Source: Negativicutes bacterium (GTDB taxonomy: Bacteria; Bacillota_C; Negativicutes; Acidaminococcales; Acidaminococcaceae). Taken from it: a DNA stretch of 48,731 nt. The DNA lies in assembly GCA_009930275.1 (NCBI GenBank), contig RZYP01000007.1, positions 1 through 48,731 on the forward strand, written 5' to 3'. The notes below the pieces were generated by a model that made no database searches, had not been told where the DNA came from, and saw nothing but the letters and a program-made list of their open reading frames with translations. Both the position numbers and the translations under genes were made by a program. Below, in pieces: positions 33,072 through 41,550 of the stretch (position 1 is its first letter; each line of letters starts with the position of its first letter).

Positions 33072-33877
33072 TGAATTTTATGAAAAACACCATATTCAAA
33101 AAGCCTGACAAGGCAGAGCTACCTAAGGAACAGGTTTTGCACAGTGGTGTCCTTGCTGTTTGGGGCAGCCCCAGCAGTGGCAAATCCACTGTGGCAACAA
33201 AAATTGCAAAGCATCTTGCCGATAAGAAGAAAAATGTGGTCTTGCTACTTTGCGATATGACGACGCCCATGCTTCCTTGCATTTGTCCGCCCTCAGATTT
33301 GGAAAACAGCCACTCCTTGGGCAGTATTCTTGCAGCACCCCATGTAACAGAACCACTTGTGAAATATCATATGATTACCCATAAAAAGATGGACTATCTC
33401 ACTATTTTGGGAATGCAAAAGGGTGAAAATGAATACAGCTACACCCCTTTTGGAGAAACACAGGCAAGAGAGCTGATTTCGGCACTTCGCAAGGTTGCAC
33501 CCTTTGTCATTATTGACTGTGGCAGCTATATCGCCAATGATGTGCTGTCCGCTGTAGCACTTCTTGAAAGTGATGCAGTGCTTCGCCTTGCAAACTGCGA
33601 TCTCAAATCCATCAGCTACCTTTCCAGTCAGCTTTCCACCCTGCAAAGTGCAGGGCTTGACTTTGAAAAGCAGTATAAATGTGCTTCCAACATCAAGAGC
33701 AATCATGGTATTGAACATATGAGTGGTGCGATGGGAAGTTTGAGCTTTAAGCTCCCTCATTCCGAGGAACTGGAACAGCAGTATCTTGAGGGCAATCTCT
33801 TTTTGGATTTAACGCTGAAAGATAGCCGAGATTTCCGCAAAGAGATTGAGAAAATCGCGAAGGAGGTTTTTAGTTAA
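33071..33877 (+). CDS. TadZ/CpaE-like ATPase
   Basis: 268 residues of the ParA/MinD-like kind. It has a P-loop GSPSSGKST (32-40), the segment NVVLLLCDMTTPMLP and PFVIIDCGSYIANDVL (Walker B/switch region). TadZ (CpaE) places the Tad secretion machine in the cell and acts ahead of TadA. It lacks the long N-terminal receiver-like domain of many CpaE proteins and is shorter than usual. It overlaps cpaB and tadA by one base each, so the three are translationally coupled. No doubt about the P-loop; the TadZ role comes from position and fold. Confidence 0.87.
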   Translation: MNFMKNTIFKKPDKAELPKEQVLHSGVLAVWGSPSSGKSTVATKIAKHLADKKKNVVLLLCDMTTPMLPCICPPSDLENSHSLGSILAAPHVTEPLVKYHMITHKKMDYLTILGMQKGENEYSYTPFGETQARELISALRKVAPFVIIDCGSYIANDVLSAVALLESDAVLRLANCDLKSISYLSSQLSTLQSAGLDFEKQYKCASNIKSNHGIEHMSGAMGSLSFKLPHSEELEQQYLEGNLFLDLTLKDSRDFRKEIEKIAKEVFS

Positions 33878-35418
33878 TGAAGTTAGGTGAAAAGCGAGGA
33901 AACTCCATCTTTTATAAAAACAAAACCGCCGAAGCTACGGAAAGCAAAGAAGCCTTAGCTGAGGCGGAAAATATCCTTGAAGAACAAGAAAGCTCCCTGC
34001 AAGAGCGAGCAGACACCATTCTTACAACTGAAAAGAAAAATGCAGTACCCATAGAGCTGGGCGTTAAAAACAACGCACACTCTATTTTTTTTGCGCCCGA
34101 AACCGAGGGTAAGGACTTTTCATCGGTACTAAAAGAGGTTCAAGAGTACATTTCCGAAAACTATGCCCAGCTTATCACCGACAACTCTTTGGAAGATGGC
34201 AAAGAGCAGATGAAACGGTATATCTCTAAATTTGTTATGGAAAAGAGAATTGCCGTTAAGGGAATGAGTGGGCTTGACCTTATCGAAGCCCTTTACACCG
34301 AAATGGCTGAGTATGGTTTTCTCACAAAATATATCTTCGGAAAAGGCATTGAGGAAATTGACATCAACTCTTGGCAGGACATTGAGGTGCAGTATTCAGA
34401 CGGAAGAAATGTAAAGTTGGATGAGCATTTTGACTCACCCGAACACGCAATTAATGTAGTGCGAAGAATGCTCCATGTGTCGGGTATGGTTTTGGATAAT
34501 GCCAGCCCCGTTGTTCTTGGACATCTTTCTAAGAACATTCGTATTGCCGCTATGAAAACCCCAATTGTCGATGAGGATGTGGGCATTGCCGCCTCTATTC
34601 GTATTGTAAACCCACAATCTATGAAAAAAGAGGATTTTGTAAACACAGGAACCGCAACAGGCACTATGCTTGACTTTTTGTCGGCTCTCATTCGTTATGG
34701 TATTTCTGTCTGCGTTGCCGGAGCAACCAGTAGTGGTAAAACCACCGTTCTTGGTTGGCTACTAACTACCATTCCCGACAACAAGCGAATTTACACCATT
34801 GAAAATGGTTCTCGTGAGCTTGACCTCGTCCGTTATCGGGACGGCAAGGTGGTAAACTCGGTAATCCATACACTCACAAGGGACAGTGAAATTCAAAGCC
34901 AGTGTATCGACCAAATTAAACTGCTTGATATGGCACTTCGTATGAACCCCGACATTGCCGTAGTTGGCGAGATGCGTGGTCCCGAGGCAAACGCAGGTCA
35001 AGAAATGGCTCGAACAGGTATTGCTGTTTTAACAACTATTCACGCAAACTCCTGTGAAGCTACCTACCGCCGAATGGTATCTCTTTGTAAGCGAGCTGTG
35101 GATATGAGCGATGAAACCCTTATGCAGTATGTCACCGAGGCATATCCAATCATTGTGTTCTGCAAACAGCTTGAAAACAAGCAAAGAAGAATGATGGAGA
35201 TTATGGAGTGCGAAATCCTCCCAAGCGGTGAGCGAGTATACCACACCTTGTTTCGGTATGTGATTACCGAAAACAAAACAGTAGATGGCAAATTTATCAT
35301 TGATGGCTACCATGAGCAAACAAGCTCTATCTCCGACAGCCTATCCAAAAGACTACTGGAGAATGGTATGCCATTGGCACAAATTGAAGCCTTAAAAAGA
35401 GAGGTGAAAACAGCTTGA
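33877..35418 (+). CDS. tadA: Tad secretion ATPase TadA/CpaF
   Basis: 513 residues. The C-terminal motor has Walker A GATSSGKTT (282-290), PDIAVVGEMRGPEA, GIAVLTTIHANS and a typical N-terminal all-alpha domain; ISFVMEKRIAVKG-like regions are seen near 110-130. CpaF/TadA is the hexameric ATPase driving Flp/Tad pilus assembly, a type II/IV secretion family shared with VirB11. Its neighbours TadZ and TadB/TadC support the Tad type over VirB11. The start overlaps the tadZ stop by one base, and its TGA overlaps the TTG of tadB. Confidence 0.95.
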   Translation: MKLGEKRGNSIFYKNKTAEATESKEALAEAENILEEQESSLQERADTILTTEKKNAVPIELGVKNNAHSIFFAPETEGKDFSSVLKEVQEYISENYAQLITDNSLEDGKEQMKRYISKFVMEKRIAVKGMSGLDLIEALYTEMAEYGFLTKYIFGKGIEEIDINSWQDIEVQYSDGRNVKLDEHFDSPEHAINVVRRMLHVSGMVLDNASPVVLGHLSKNIRIAAMKTPIVDEDVGIAASIRIVNPQSMKKEDFVNTGTATGTMLDFLSALIRYGISVCVAGATSSGKTTVLGWLLTTIPDNKRIYTIENGSRELDLVRYRDGKVVNSVIHTLTRDSEIQSQCIDQIKLLDMALRMNPDIAVVGEMRGPEANAGQEMARTGIAVLTTIHANSCEATYRRMVSLCKRAVDMSDETLMQYVTEAYPIIVFCKQLENKQRRMMEIMECEILPSGERVYHTLFRYVITENKTVDGKFIIDGYHEQTSSISDSLSKRLLENGMPLAQIEALKREVKTA

Positions 35419-36344
35419 ATATAGTATTGCTTTTTGCTTGTATCGGTATGATCACAGGCTTTTTCATTCTGATGTCCCTAACCCCTACCGAGTTTACAGA
35501 CGGCATCTTTTCAAGACTGCTTTCTAATTCTAAAAGCCTAAAGGCTGAAATTAAAGAAAGCACCAACCGAAAAAAGGTTGGTTTCCTCAAAAAAGAAATC
35601 ACCGAGGTGCAAGAGATTTTAAGGGTGACAGGCAGGAGCAAGCGTTTTCCGTTTATATGCTTATTGTCTTTATCACTCTTTGCTGTGGGTGCAGCAATTG
35701 CCATAAGCTTTGGGAACTTTTTTGCTGTGCCGGTGCTTGCAGTGGGCTTTATGCTTCTGCCATTTTGGTATGTTCGCCTCACCCAAAGCCACTTTAAAAA
35801 GGATATTTCAGCAGAACTTGAAACGGCACTGTCCATCATTACAACCGCTTACCTTAGAAACGAGGACATTGTGACGGCAGTGGAGGAAAACATTGGATAT
35901 CTGAATCCTCCTGTGCTGTCTGTTTTCAAGGCATTTACCTATCGCATCAAGATGATTGATCCCGACATTGTTTCGGCTCTTTTGTCTATGCGAATACAGG
36001 TTGACAATGCAGTATTCCACGAATGGTGCGATGCCATGATTGCCTGTCAGTCGGACAGAAGCCTGAAAAGCACACTGACACCTATTGTGACAAAGCTATC
36101 CGATATGCGAGTGGTAAACGGCGAGCTTGAAAACTTGGTGTTCGGCCCACGAAAGGAATTTATCTCTATGCAGGTGCTGATGCTCTGCAACATTCCTTTG
36201 CTGTATTTCCTAAACAAGGATTGGTACAACACTTTAATGCACTCGGCACCGGGGCAGATTGTTCTTGCTATCTGCTTTGTGATTATGTTTGTATCTATGG
36301 CATTTGTAGTGAAGCTGACACAGCCAATTGAATATAGACGCTAA
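35415..36344 (+). CDS. TadB-like inner-membrane platform protein
   Basis: 309 residues with membrane helices near the N-terminus (LLFACIGMITGFFILMSL) and around 75-115, a soluble central part (ISAELETALSIITTAYLRNEDIVTAVEENIGY, the T2SSF core) and a final helix pair. TadB and TadC form the platform on which TadA acts. The start is TTG, overlapping the tadA stop (TTGA), with gaggtg upstream. Similarity to TadB is in layout and core motif rather than strong sequence; it could equally be called a GspF-like protein. Confidence 0.82.
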   Translation: MNIVLLFACIGMITGFFILMSLTPTEFTDGIFSRLLSNSKSLKAEIKESTNRKKVGFLKKEITEVQEILRVTGRSKRFPFICLLSLSLFAVGAAIAISFGNFFAVPVLAVGFMLLPFWYVRLTQSHFKKDISAELETALSIITTAYLRNEDIVTAVEENIGYLNPPVLSVFKAFTYRIKMIDPDIVSALLSMRIQVDNAVFHEWCDAMIACQSDRSLKSTLTPIVTKLSDMRVVNGELENLVFGPRKEFISMQVLMLCNIPLLYFLNKDWYNTLMHSAPGQIVLAICFVIMFVSMAFVVKLTQPIEYRR

Positions 36345-36437
36345 CCGGCGAACCGCCAGTGGCAATTCGCACACGAAACCTATTTGTAATTTAAAGTTTT
36401 GTGCCTGCGATTTGATTTTCTGCGAAAGGAGAATTCA

Positions 36438-37310
36438 ATGCAATTTTTAATTTTACTATTTGGCACATTCTTCGGTTTGGGTGTGTTTTTCATCCTTGCC
36501 GATGTTCTAAAGCTTCCAAGTCTTGCCACAGGCAAAGCAATGCTCACCGCCACCAAACAAAGTGGCGAAAAGGCAAAATCCATTGATGCACTGCTTACAG
36601 CGTGGTCAATAAAGCTGGCTCAATTTTTGCCTATGGATGAGTACAAAAAAATCCGTATGCAGCACACCCTGTCTGCCGCAGGCATGAAAGAAACTCCCGA
36701 GGAATTTACAGCCTATGCAATCCTCAAATCGGGAATGATTGCTCTTGCGGTCATTCCTTGTCTTTTAGTGTTTCCGCTCCTTGCACCCATTGTGGTGTTT
36801 TTATCGGTGATAGTCTATTTCAAGGAAATTTGTAAGGCAGATGAAAAGCTGTCTGCAAAGCGAGAAAAAATCGAGGTAGAATTACCGAGGTTTGTTGCCA
36901 CCATTACACAGGAACTAAAGGCAAGCCGAGATGTACTCGCCATGCTTGAACATTACAAAAAGAATGCCGGTGAGGAATTTGCAAAGGAGCTTGATATTGT
37001 AACAGCGGATATGCGCTCAAGCAGCTATGAGGCAGCTCTCACAAGATTTGAGTCAAGGCTAAACTCGCCAATGCTCTCCGACATCACAAGAGGTTTAATC
37101 GGTGTACTGCGTGGCGATGACGGGGGGATGTACTTTCAAATGCTCTCCCACGATATGAAGCAGTTGGAGCTGCAAAGGCTAAAGGCAGAAGCTCTCAAGA
37201 TACCGCCGAAAATCCGAGTATTCAGCTTTTTAATGCTGATGTGTTTTCTCATGATGTACATGGTGGTTATCATCTTTGAGATTATCCGCTCCCTCGGCGG
37301 AATGTTTTAG
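36438..37310 (+). CDS. TadC-like inner-membrane platform protein
   Basis: 290 residues. I chose ATG 36438 because gaaaggagaattca directly precedes it; an upstream ATG (36399) lacks an SD. An N-terminal helix, a helix pair at ~105-140, the T2SSF-type core (EVELPRFVATITQELKASRDVLAMLEHY and FAKELDIVTADMRSSSYEAALTRF) and a strong C-terminal helix are visible. With the preceding TadB-like protein it makes the TadB/TadC pair. A 93-bp gap separates the two genes, an unusual break in this otherwise tight operon. Confidence 0.85.
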   Translation: MQFLILLFGTFFGLGVFFILADVLKLPSLATGKAMLTATKQSGEKAKSIDALLTAWSIKLAQFLPMDEYKKIRMQHTLSAAGMKETPEEFTAYAILKSGMIALAVIPCLLVFPLLAPIVVFLSVIVYFKEICKADEKLSAKREKIEVELPRFVATITQELKASRDVLAMLEHYKKNAGEEFAKELDIVTADMRSSSYEAALTRFESRLNSPMLSDITRGLIGVLRGDDGGMYFQMLSHDMKQLELQRLKAEALKIPPKIRVFSFLMLMCFLMMYMVVIIFEIIRSLGGMF

Positions 37311-37348
37311 CCGAGAGCCTGCGACCTAAAAAAGCGAAAGGAGCGAAA

Positions 37349-37753
37349 ATGAACAGATTACTGAAACCCCTAAAGAACAATCGTGGCGAGGGATACATTG
37401 ATGTAGTGGTGCTAATCCTCTGTGCTATGCTCGTTGTTGCCTTAGCCGTCAAGGTATTCCCAGCATATATTGCAAAGCAAAAGGTGGATACCTTTGCTAC
37501 CGAGCTTATGCGTGAAGCTGAGATTGCAGGCAGAGTCGGCTCGGAAACCTCAAGGCGAGAAGAAATCCTCATTGATAAAACAGGCATTAATCCCGATGTA
37601 AACTGGTCACGAACAGGCAGAGTACAGCTTAACGAGGAAATCACTGTAGTGGTGACCTATCGAATGGACATTGGCTTGTTTGGTGACTTTGGCTCATTCC
37701 CTGTAACACTCCGTGGTGAAGCCTTTGGCAAAAGCGAGGTGTATTGGAAATGA
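37349..37753 (+). CDS. DUF4320/TadE-like pseudopilin
   Basis: 134 residues. A basic leader (MNRLLKPLKNNRG) is followed by EGYIDVVVLILCAMLVVALAV, a single hydrophobic helix, and then a ~85-residue soluble domain. This is the DUF4320 family of ICEs. The leader ends in Gly with Glu/Asp following, a plausible prepilin peptidase site (G|EGYID). TadE-like pseudopilins are minor components needed for Tad pilus assembly. SD gcgaaaggagcg is good. The stop overlaps the next ATG (ATGA). Confidence 0.85.
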   Translation: MNRLLKPLKNNRGEGYIDVVVLILCAMLVVALAVKVFPAYIAKQKVDTFATELMREAEIAGRVGSETSRREEILIDKTGINPDVNWSRTGRVQLNEEITVVVTYRMDIGLFGDFGSFPVTLRGEAFGKSEVYWK

Positions 37754-38304
37754 TGATACAAAAATTATTGAAACCCCTGAAAAATAATCGTGGCAACGGT
37801 TATCCTTTAGCCGTTGCCATTACCCTTGTTTTGGTGATGATTTTTACAGGTATTTCTGAATACTTTCGCCTTATGATAGTAGCCGAGGGTGTTCGTGATG
37901 CTCTGCAAGATGCAGTTATTGCTACAGTCACCGAAAACTATGATGATGTCTATCATGGGGTGCGTGAGGGGTATTCGGGAGGATACCAGCCAATGGCAGA
38001 GGATTTTGAGGAGTCCTTGGACTATGGAGATATTTATGATAAAATGGATACAATCCTTGGGCTTACATTGGAAAATGGTTATCATGTAAAGCCTGCAAGC
38101 GACACCACCAAAACACAATTTAAAATATGGGGCTTGAATGTGGATATTGAAAACGCCCCCCTTGCCACAGCAGATCGTGAGGGCAACAGATTCAAGGTTG
38201 ACAGCTCCATTGAGCTTTCTGTGCCTGTTTCCTTTGGCGGAAAACTACTGCCACCTATGAGAATTAAGGTGAAAAACAGTGCAGGTTATACCCCTATTTT
38301 TTAA
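37750..38304 (+). CDS. TadE/TadF-like pseudopilin, second
   Basis: 184 residues from ATG 37750 (overlapping the upstream stop; gaggtg 8 bases away). The leader MMIQKLLKPLKNNRG is nearly the same as that of the upstream gene, followed by NGYPLAVAITLVLVMIFTGI, one membrane helix, and a soluble domain that ends VKNSAGYTPIF. The residue at +5 after the predicted cut is Leu rather than Glu/Asp, as in some minor pseudopilins. The near-identical leader shows that the two proteins are duplicates or use the same processing enzyme. Role as a minor Tad pilus component is inferred. Confidence 0.8.
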   Translation: MMIQKLLKPLKNNRGNGYPLAVAITLVLVMIFTGISEYFRLMIVAEGVRDALQDAVIATVTENYDDVYHGVREGYSGGYQPMAEDFEESLDYGDIYDKMDTILGLTLENGYHVKPASDTTKTQFKIWGLNVDIENAPLATADREGNRFKVDSSIELSVPVSFGGKLLPPMRIKVKNSAGYTPIF

Positions 38305-38392
38305 CTTTCCCTTAACTTATCATCTTTCAGTAGCTTTAATTTGCTTTGTGTGGTAGTGTTTGCCTTAACAAAAATTAGAGGAGGAAAAACCT
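38305..38392 (+). promoter_or_regulatory. Conserved-looking 5' leader, copy 1
   Basis: Upstream of the DUF6550 gene, ttaactttcccttaactt and then agtagctttaatttgctt with gtgtggtagtgtttgcctt resemble the leader before 41184 and, in part, that before 42086. It could be a repeated promoter or an RNA leader; no single -35/-10 pair is compelling. Confidence 0.45.
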
Positions 38393-38926
38393 ATGAAAAA
38401 TATGACAGATAAAACGAAGAAAAGACTTGTAATTGCAAGCGGTCTTGCCATCAGTGCAGTGCTTGTAATCCTTATTGCAGGAGCATTCAAAACTCCTGCC
38501 ACTGACGATGTGGACATTCCAAACAGCAGCAGCGAAGCCCCAAGCATCGTGGTAGAAACCCCCAATACCACAGAAAAAGAAAATGATATCAAGGTTCCCA
38601 ACATCGAAATTCCACAGGATACCCAAAATCCAAATGGAGATGACAAGGGTACCGATCAAACCATTCAACCCGACATTCCCGAAAAGCCAACCTACACCGA
38701 GGAAGAACTGAAGAACCCCGAACAGAAGCCAAACGGAGAAAAAGTAGATAAGCCTACCGAGGAAAATCCCACTCCGCCTCAGACACAAGACAAGCCGACA
38801 GAAAAGCCAAGCAAGCCAACTGGTGGTTTGCCGGGCTTCGACAATGTGCCGAACAAGGGAGAAAACCAAACCATTGTAGATGATGGGATGTATGAAAACG
38901 GAAATAAGGTCGGAATTATGGATTAA
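38393..38926 (+). CDS. DUF6550-type membrane-anchored proline-rich protein
   Basis: 177 residues: a short lysine-rich inner end, one membrane helix (LVIASGLAISAVLVILIAGAF, 21 with flanks), then an outside part of ~140 residues rich in Pro, Thr, Glu and Asn, with low complexity and no globular domain until GGLPGFDNVPNKG near the end. It matches the DUF6550 type of ICE protein. It may act as a flexible spacer of the conjugation machine in the wall. SD agaggagg is strong. A terminator follows. Confidence 0.72.
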   Translation: MKNMTDKTKKRLVIASGLAISAVLVILIAGAFKTPATDDVDIPNSSSEAPSIVVETPNTTEKENDIKVPNIEIPQDTQNPNGDDKGTDQTIQPDIPEKPTYTEEELKNPEQKPNGEKVDKPTEENPTPPQTQDKPTEKPSKPTGGLPGFDNVPNKGENQTIVDDGMYENGNKVGIMD

Positions 38927-38944
38927 AACAAAACAGCTAAACGA

Positions 38945-38974
38945 AATGCACTGCAGTTAAGCGGTGCATTTTTT
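38945..38974 (+). terminator. Terminator upstream of the Trp-rich protein gene
   Basis: aatgcactgc and gcggtgcatt pair (one G-U) around agttaa, followed by a T-rich run. It lies 22 bp before the next ATG. Confidence 0.82.
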
Positions 38975-38995
38975 CTTTTGCGGAAAGGAGATTAG

Positions 38996-40723
38996 ATGAA
39001 AAAAATTATAACAGCACTTTGCCTAACCCTTGCCATTGTGTGCAGTTTTTCTATCCCTGCTTTTGCTGTGGGGGACGGAAACATTGATGGTGGCGGTGGA
39101 GATATGGGAAATGGAACAAGCACCAATGTATGGTCACCAGATAACGATGGTGTGAGGGTAACTGTGGTTAAAGCAGATACCCATACCGCAGTTACTACTC
39201 CAATTGATATCAGTAACCGAACACCAAGCTCCTCTATCTATAACTTTGGAAAAGTGAGCAAGCTTCAGTACAGCAATGGTAAAGCTCTTTCACCACAACA
39301 GGGTGGATACACTTGTATTAAGCCAGTTCAAGCTATGCCTAAGATTGTAAGCACGAATGGCAGTAATAATATTGCAGCAATCAAAAGCTATTTTACAGAT
39401 GAACAAGTAATTAGGCGAATTGCATCGCACACAGGCATGGACTACGATGTACTCATCGGTGGAAAATACAAGCTATTGATAGAGCCGTTTGCCTTTTATA
39501 AGTTTGAGGGAGTTATGGTGCTGACCACTGCAACCGAAGCGGCAATCTATGACGAGCAAGTCAGTGGTCTGCTTCGCAAGAGAATGGCATCACTGACACA
39601 CAAAAACCTCCCTCTTGCCATGTTCCTCGAAGTATCAGACCTTGGCTATCCTGCTTGGGGTGGCAGCACCACAGGTCATGCTACTAATGCAAATATAAAG
39701 TCCTCTCTTGGTCTTGGTATTGTACGATTTACAGAACAACCCGAAAAGCCAAATGTTTCAAGCTATGATTACGAGTACAGAGTAAATACCGAGGTCATCA
39801 CAGCAGTAACTGTCAGTGGTGGGCAGTCTGATCCCGATAATCCTACCACAGTTAGCTTTAATATTAACGGCAGAACCTACAATGTGGGCAATGTATATTA
39901 TCCCGAAGGCGATAGTCAACTTGCTTGGGTGAAATGGACTACCCCCGCTACCGAGCAGGATATGGTTATTAATGTTTCTGTTGGTGGCCCCGGCGGTACA
40001 GATAAAACCACTATCAACTGCAAGATTGTTGACCTTGGCAAGAATCCACCTCCAAACCCTGTTGCCGATGACCGAAACGATAGCTTTAGGCAAGAACCTG
40101 TTCCCACAAGAGCAGAAAAGAAAAGAGCAGATTGGTCGGTGTGGCGTCCGTGGTGGCAAGAGTACTGGGTGGATCGTGGCCACTGGGAACGAGATAGCTG
40201 GACAGACGGCGATGGCAAAACCCATACAAGTCGTTATTGGATATCAAACTGGGTAGATGAGGGATGGTGGGAGTTCGATTTAAACCGCTACTATGCTTCC
40301 TTTTCTACCAATATGAACATTGCCTGCGACAGCAAAAATCCAACAGCCACAGGCTCTACTATGAAAAGTGGATATGGTATCAACCAAAAGGTGTCGGCAT
40401 CGGTCAGCACCAACCAATCCTCTGCAGTCTCCAAGCCACAAAATGCTGTCAGCTATTTCCCAGAGTTTGGCTACAAGACCTACTGGAGATTACTTGAAAG
40501 AATGGGCGGTGGCAGCTTTGAATTTAAGAAAAACAACTACTCCACCTACAAGAACAGAACCCACTTCACCCCTGTGTGGTTTCCAAACGGCAACTATGAG
40601 GTGAACACTTGGGTGATAGATAGTTGGACGCCCGTGGGTATGCTTTCGGCAAACCTAACCGACACATTAAACATTAGAGGATCTGTTTGGGATGACTGGC
40701 ACATCGGGCCTCTAAACCCTTAA
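38996..40723 (+). CDS. Large secreted tryptophan-rich protein, function unknown
   Basis: 575 residues with a clear signal peptide (MKKIITALCLTLAIVCSFS, cut near AFA-VG). The body looks beta-rich. From about residue 375 it has a striking Trp/Arg-rich segment (WRPWWQEYWVDRGHW, ISNWVDEGWWEF) and closes with WTPVGMLSANLTDTLNIRGS. No membrane anchor is visible after the signal. It lies between the DUF6550 anchor and the VirB2-like protein, so it is probably an exported part of the pilus or conjugation apparatus. I cannot name a family and do not assign an activity. Confidence 0.72.
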   Translation: MKKIITALCLTLAIVCSFSIPAFAVGDGNIDGGGGDMGNGTSTNVWSPDNDGVRVTVVKADTHTAVTTPIDISNRTPSSSIYNFGKVSKLQYSNGKALSPQQGGYTCIKPVQAMPKIVSTNGSNNIAAIKSYFTDEQVIRRIASHTGMDYDVLIGGKYKLLIEPFAFYKFEGVMVLTTATEAAIYDEQVSGLLRKRMASLTHKNLPLAMFLEVSDLGYPAWGGSTTGHATNANIKSSLGLGIVRFTEQPEKPNVSSYDYEYRVNTEVITAVTVSGGQSDPDNPTTVSFNINGRTYNVGNVYYPEGDSQLAWVKWTTPATEQDMVINVSVGGPGGTDKTTINCKIVDLGKNPPPNPVADDRNDSFRQEPVPTRAEKKRADWSVWRPWWQEYWVDRGHWERDSWTDGDGKTHTSRYWISNWVDEGWWEFDLNRYYASFSTNMNIACDSKNPTATGSTMKSGYGINQKVSASVSTNQSSAVSKPQNAVSYFPEFGYKTYWRLLERMGGGSFEFKKNNYSTYKNRTHFTPVWFPNGNYEVNTWVIDSWTPVGMLSANLTDTLNIRGSVWDDWHIGPLNP

Positions 40724-40741
40724 AATGAAAGGAAGAAAAGT

Positions 40742-41077
40742 ATGACAAAAAACAAAAAAATAGCATTCTGCATTGTGATTGCAGTGCTTGTGTGCCTTGC
40801 TTTTAGCACCACAGCTTTTGCTGCGGGGGATGTTGCCGGAGCCATTGAGGGAACTTGGAATGATGCCTCCGGGCAAATCAAGACAGTGGTCAACAAGGTG
40901 GTATTCCCCGCAATCGACCTCATTTTGGCAGTGTTTTTCTTCGCCAAATTAGGGATGGCTTATTTTGATTATCGAAAAAGTGGACAGTTTGAATGGACAG
41001 GACCCGCCATTTTGTTTGCTTGCTTAATTTTCACGATTACCGCACCAACATATATTTGGAAGATACTTGGCATATAG
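40742..41077 (+). CDS. DUF3852/VirB2-like pilin-type membrane protein
   Basis: 111 residues. A signal peptide (MTKNKKIAFCIVIAVLVCLA, cut near AFA-AG) is followed by a short segment, a helix (VVFPAIDLILAVFFFAKLGMAYF), a basic loop YRKSGQFEW and a second helix (GPAILFACLIFTITAPTYIW). Two helices with a small cytoplasmic loop is the topology of VirB2 pilins, and DUF3852 proteins occupy this position in Gram-positive ICEs. It is a candidate T4SS pilin or core channel subunit. SD gaaaggaag is fair. Confidence 0.8.
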   Translation: MTKNKKIAFCIVIAVLVCLAFSTTAFAAGDVAGAIEGTWNDASGQIKTVVNKVVFPAIDLILAVFFFAKLGMAYFDYRKSGQFEWTGPAILFACLIFTITAPTYIWKILGI

Positions 41078-41084
41078 TCTTAGC

Positions 41085-41183
41085 CAATTTTCCCTTGCTT
41101 TCTTGTTGGTATTGGTAATAGCTTTATAACTTGCTTTAGGGTATGCTTTGCTTGTAAAAAGACAGGAACAGGAGGAAAAGACT
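41085..41183 (+). promoter_or_regulatory. Conserved-looking 5' leader, copy 2
   Basis: ttttcccttgctttcttgttggtattggtaatagctttataac and onward resembles the leader at 38305 (ttccctt, tagcttta, ttgcttt) and that at 41998 (gttggtattgg, atagct). TTGTTG-16 bp-TATAAC may be a promoter at 41104-41130. Confidence 0.5.
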
Positions 41184-41495
41184 ATGGCAGAAACCAAAAG
41201 CCTCTGCGCCAAAATCAGCGTGGAGCTACACAACAAGGTAACTCAGAGCAAGGACGAAAGCGGTCTGACACTGAATGAATATGTGGAGCAGCTCATCACC
41301 GAATACTACCAAATGAAAGAGAGGACACCCAATATGGCAACAAGAACATTGGCACTACAGATTAGCGAGGAGCTTATGGAACGAATCAAAAAGCACGTGG
41401 ACAAAACTCCACACCTTACCCAAAAGGCATTCCTAACGGAGATTATCACCAAGGCACTGGATGAACTGGAACAGGCAGAAACTACAAATGTATAA
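41184..41495 (+). CDS. Tandem ribbon-helix-helix-like protein
   Basis: 103 residues from ATG 41184, directly after aggaggaaaagact; an upstream TTG (41148) has no SD. Two similar halves are visible: LCAKISVELHNKVTQSKDES with LTLNEYVEQLITEYY, and ALQISEELMERIKKHVDKTP with LTQKAFLTEIITKAL. Each has a short strand followed by two helices, the ribbon-helix-helix pattern. This suggests a DNA-binding protein with two RHH units in one chain, perhaps an autoregulator or oriT accessory factor. The target is unknown. It is followed by a terminator. Confidence 0.75.
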   Translation: MAETKSLCAKISVELHNKVTQSKDESGLTLNEYVEQLITEYYQMKERTPNMATRTLALQISEELMERIKKHVDKTPHLTQKAFLTEIITKALDELEQAETTNV

Positions 41496-41505
41496 CAGTA
41501 ACTAT

Positions 41506-41537
41506 GAGAGGATAAGAAATTGTCCTCTCTATTTTTT
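41506..41537 (+). terminator. Terminator after the RHH-like gene
   Basis: gagagga (41506-41512) pairs with tcctctc (41523-41529), then a T-rich run follows. It is 13 bp before the next ATG. Confidence 0.78.
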
Positions 41538-41550
41538 ATGGAGGTAGACT

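Noticed and set aside
33877..35418. ATPase as VirB11 of the T4SS
   Set aside because: It is flanked by TadZ-, TadB- and TadC-like genes and CpaB, which is the Tad order; VirB11 is normally absent from Gram-positive ICEs.
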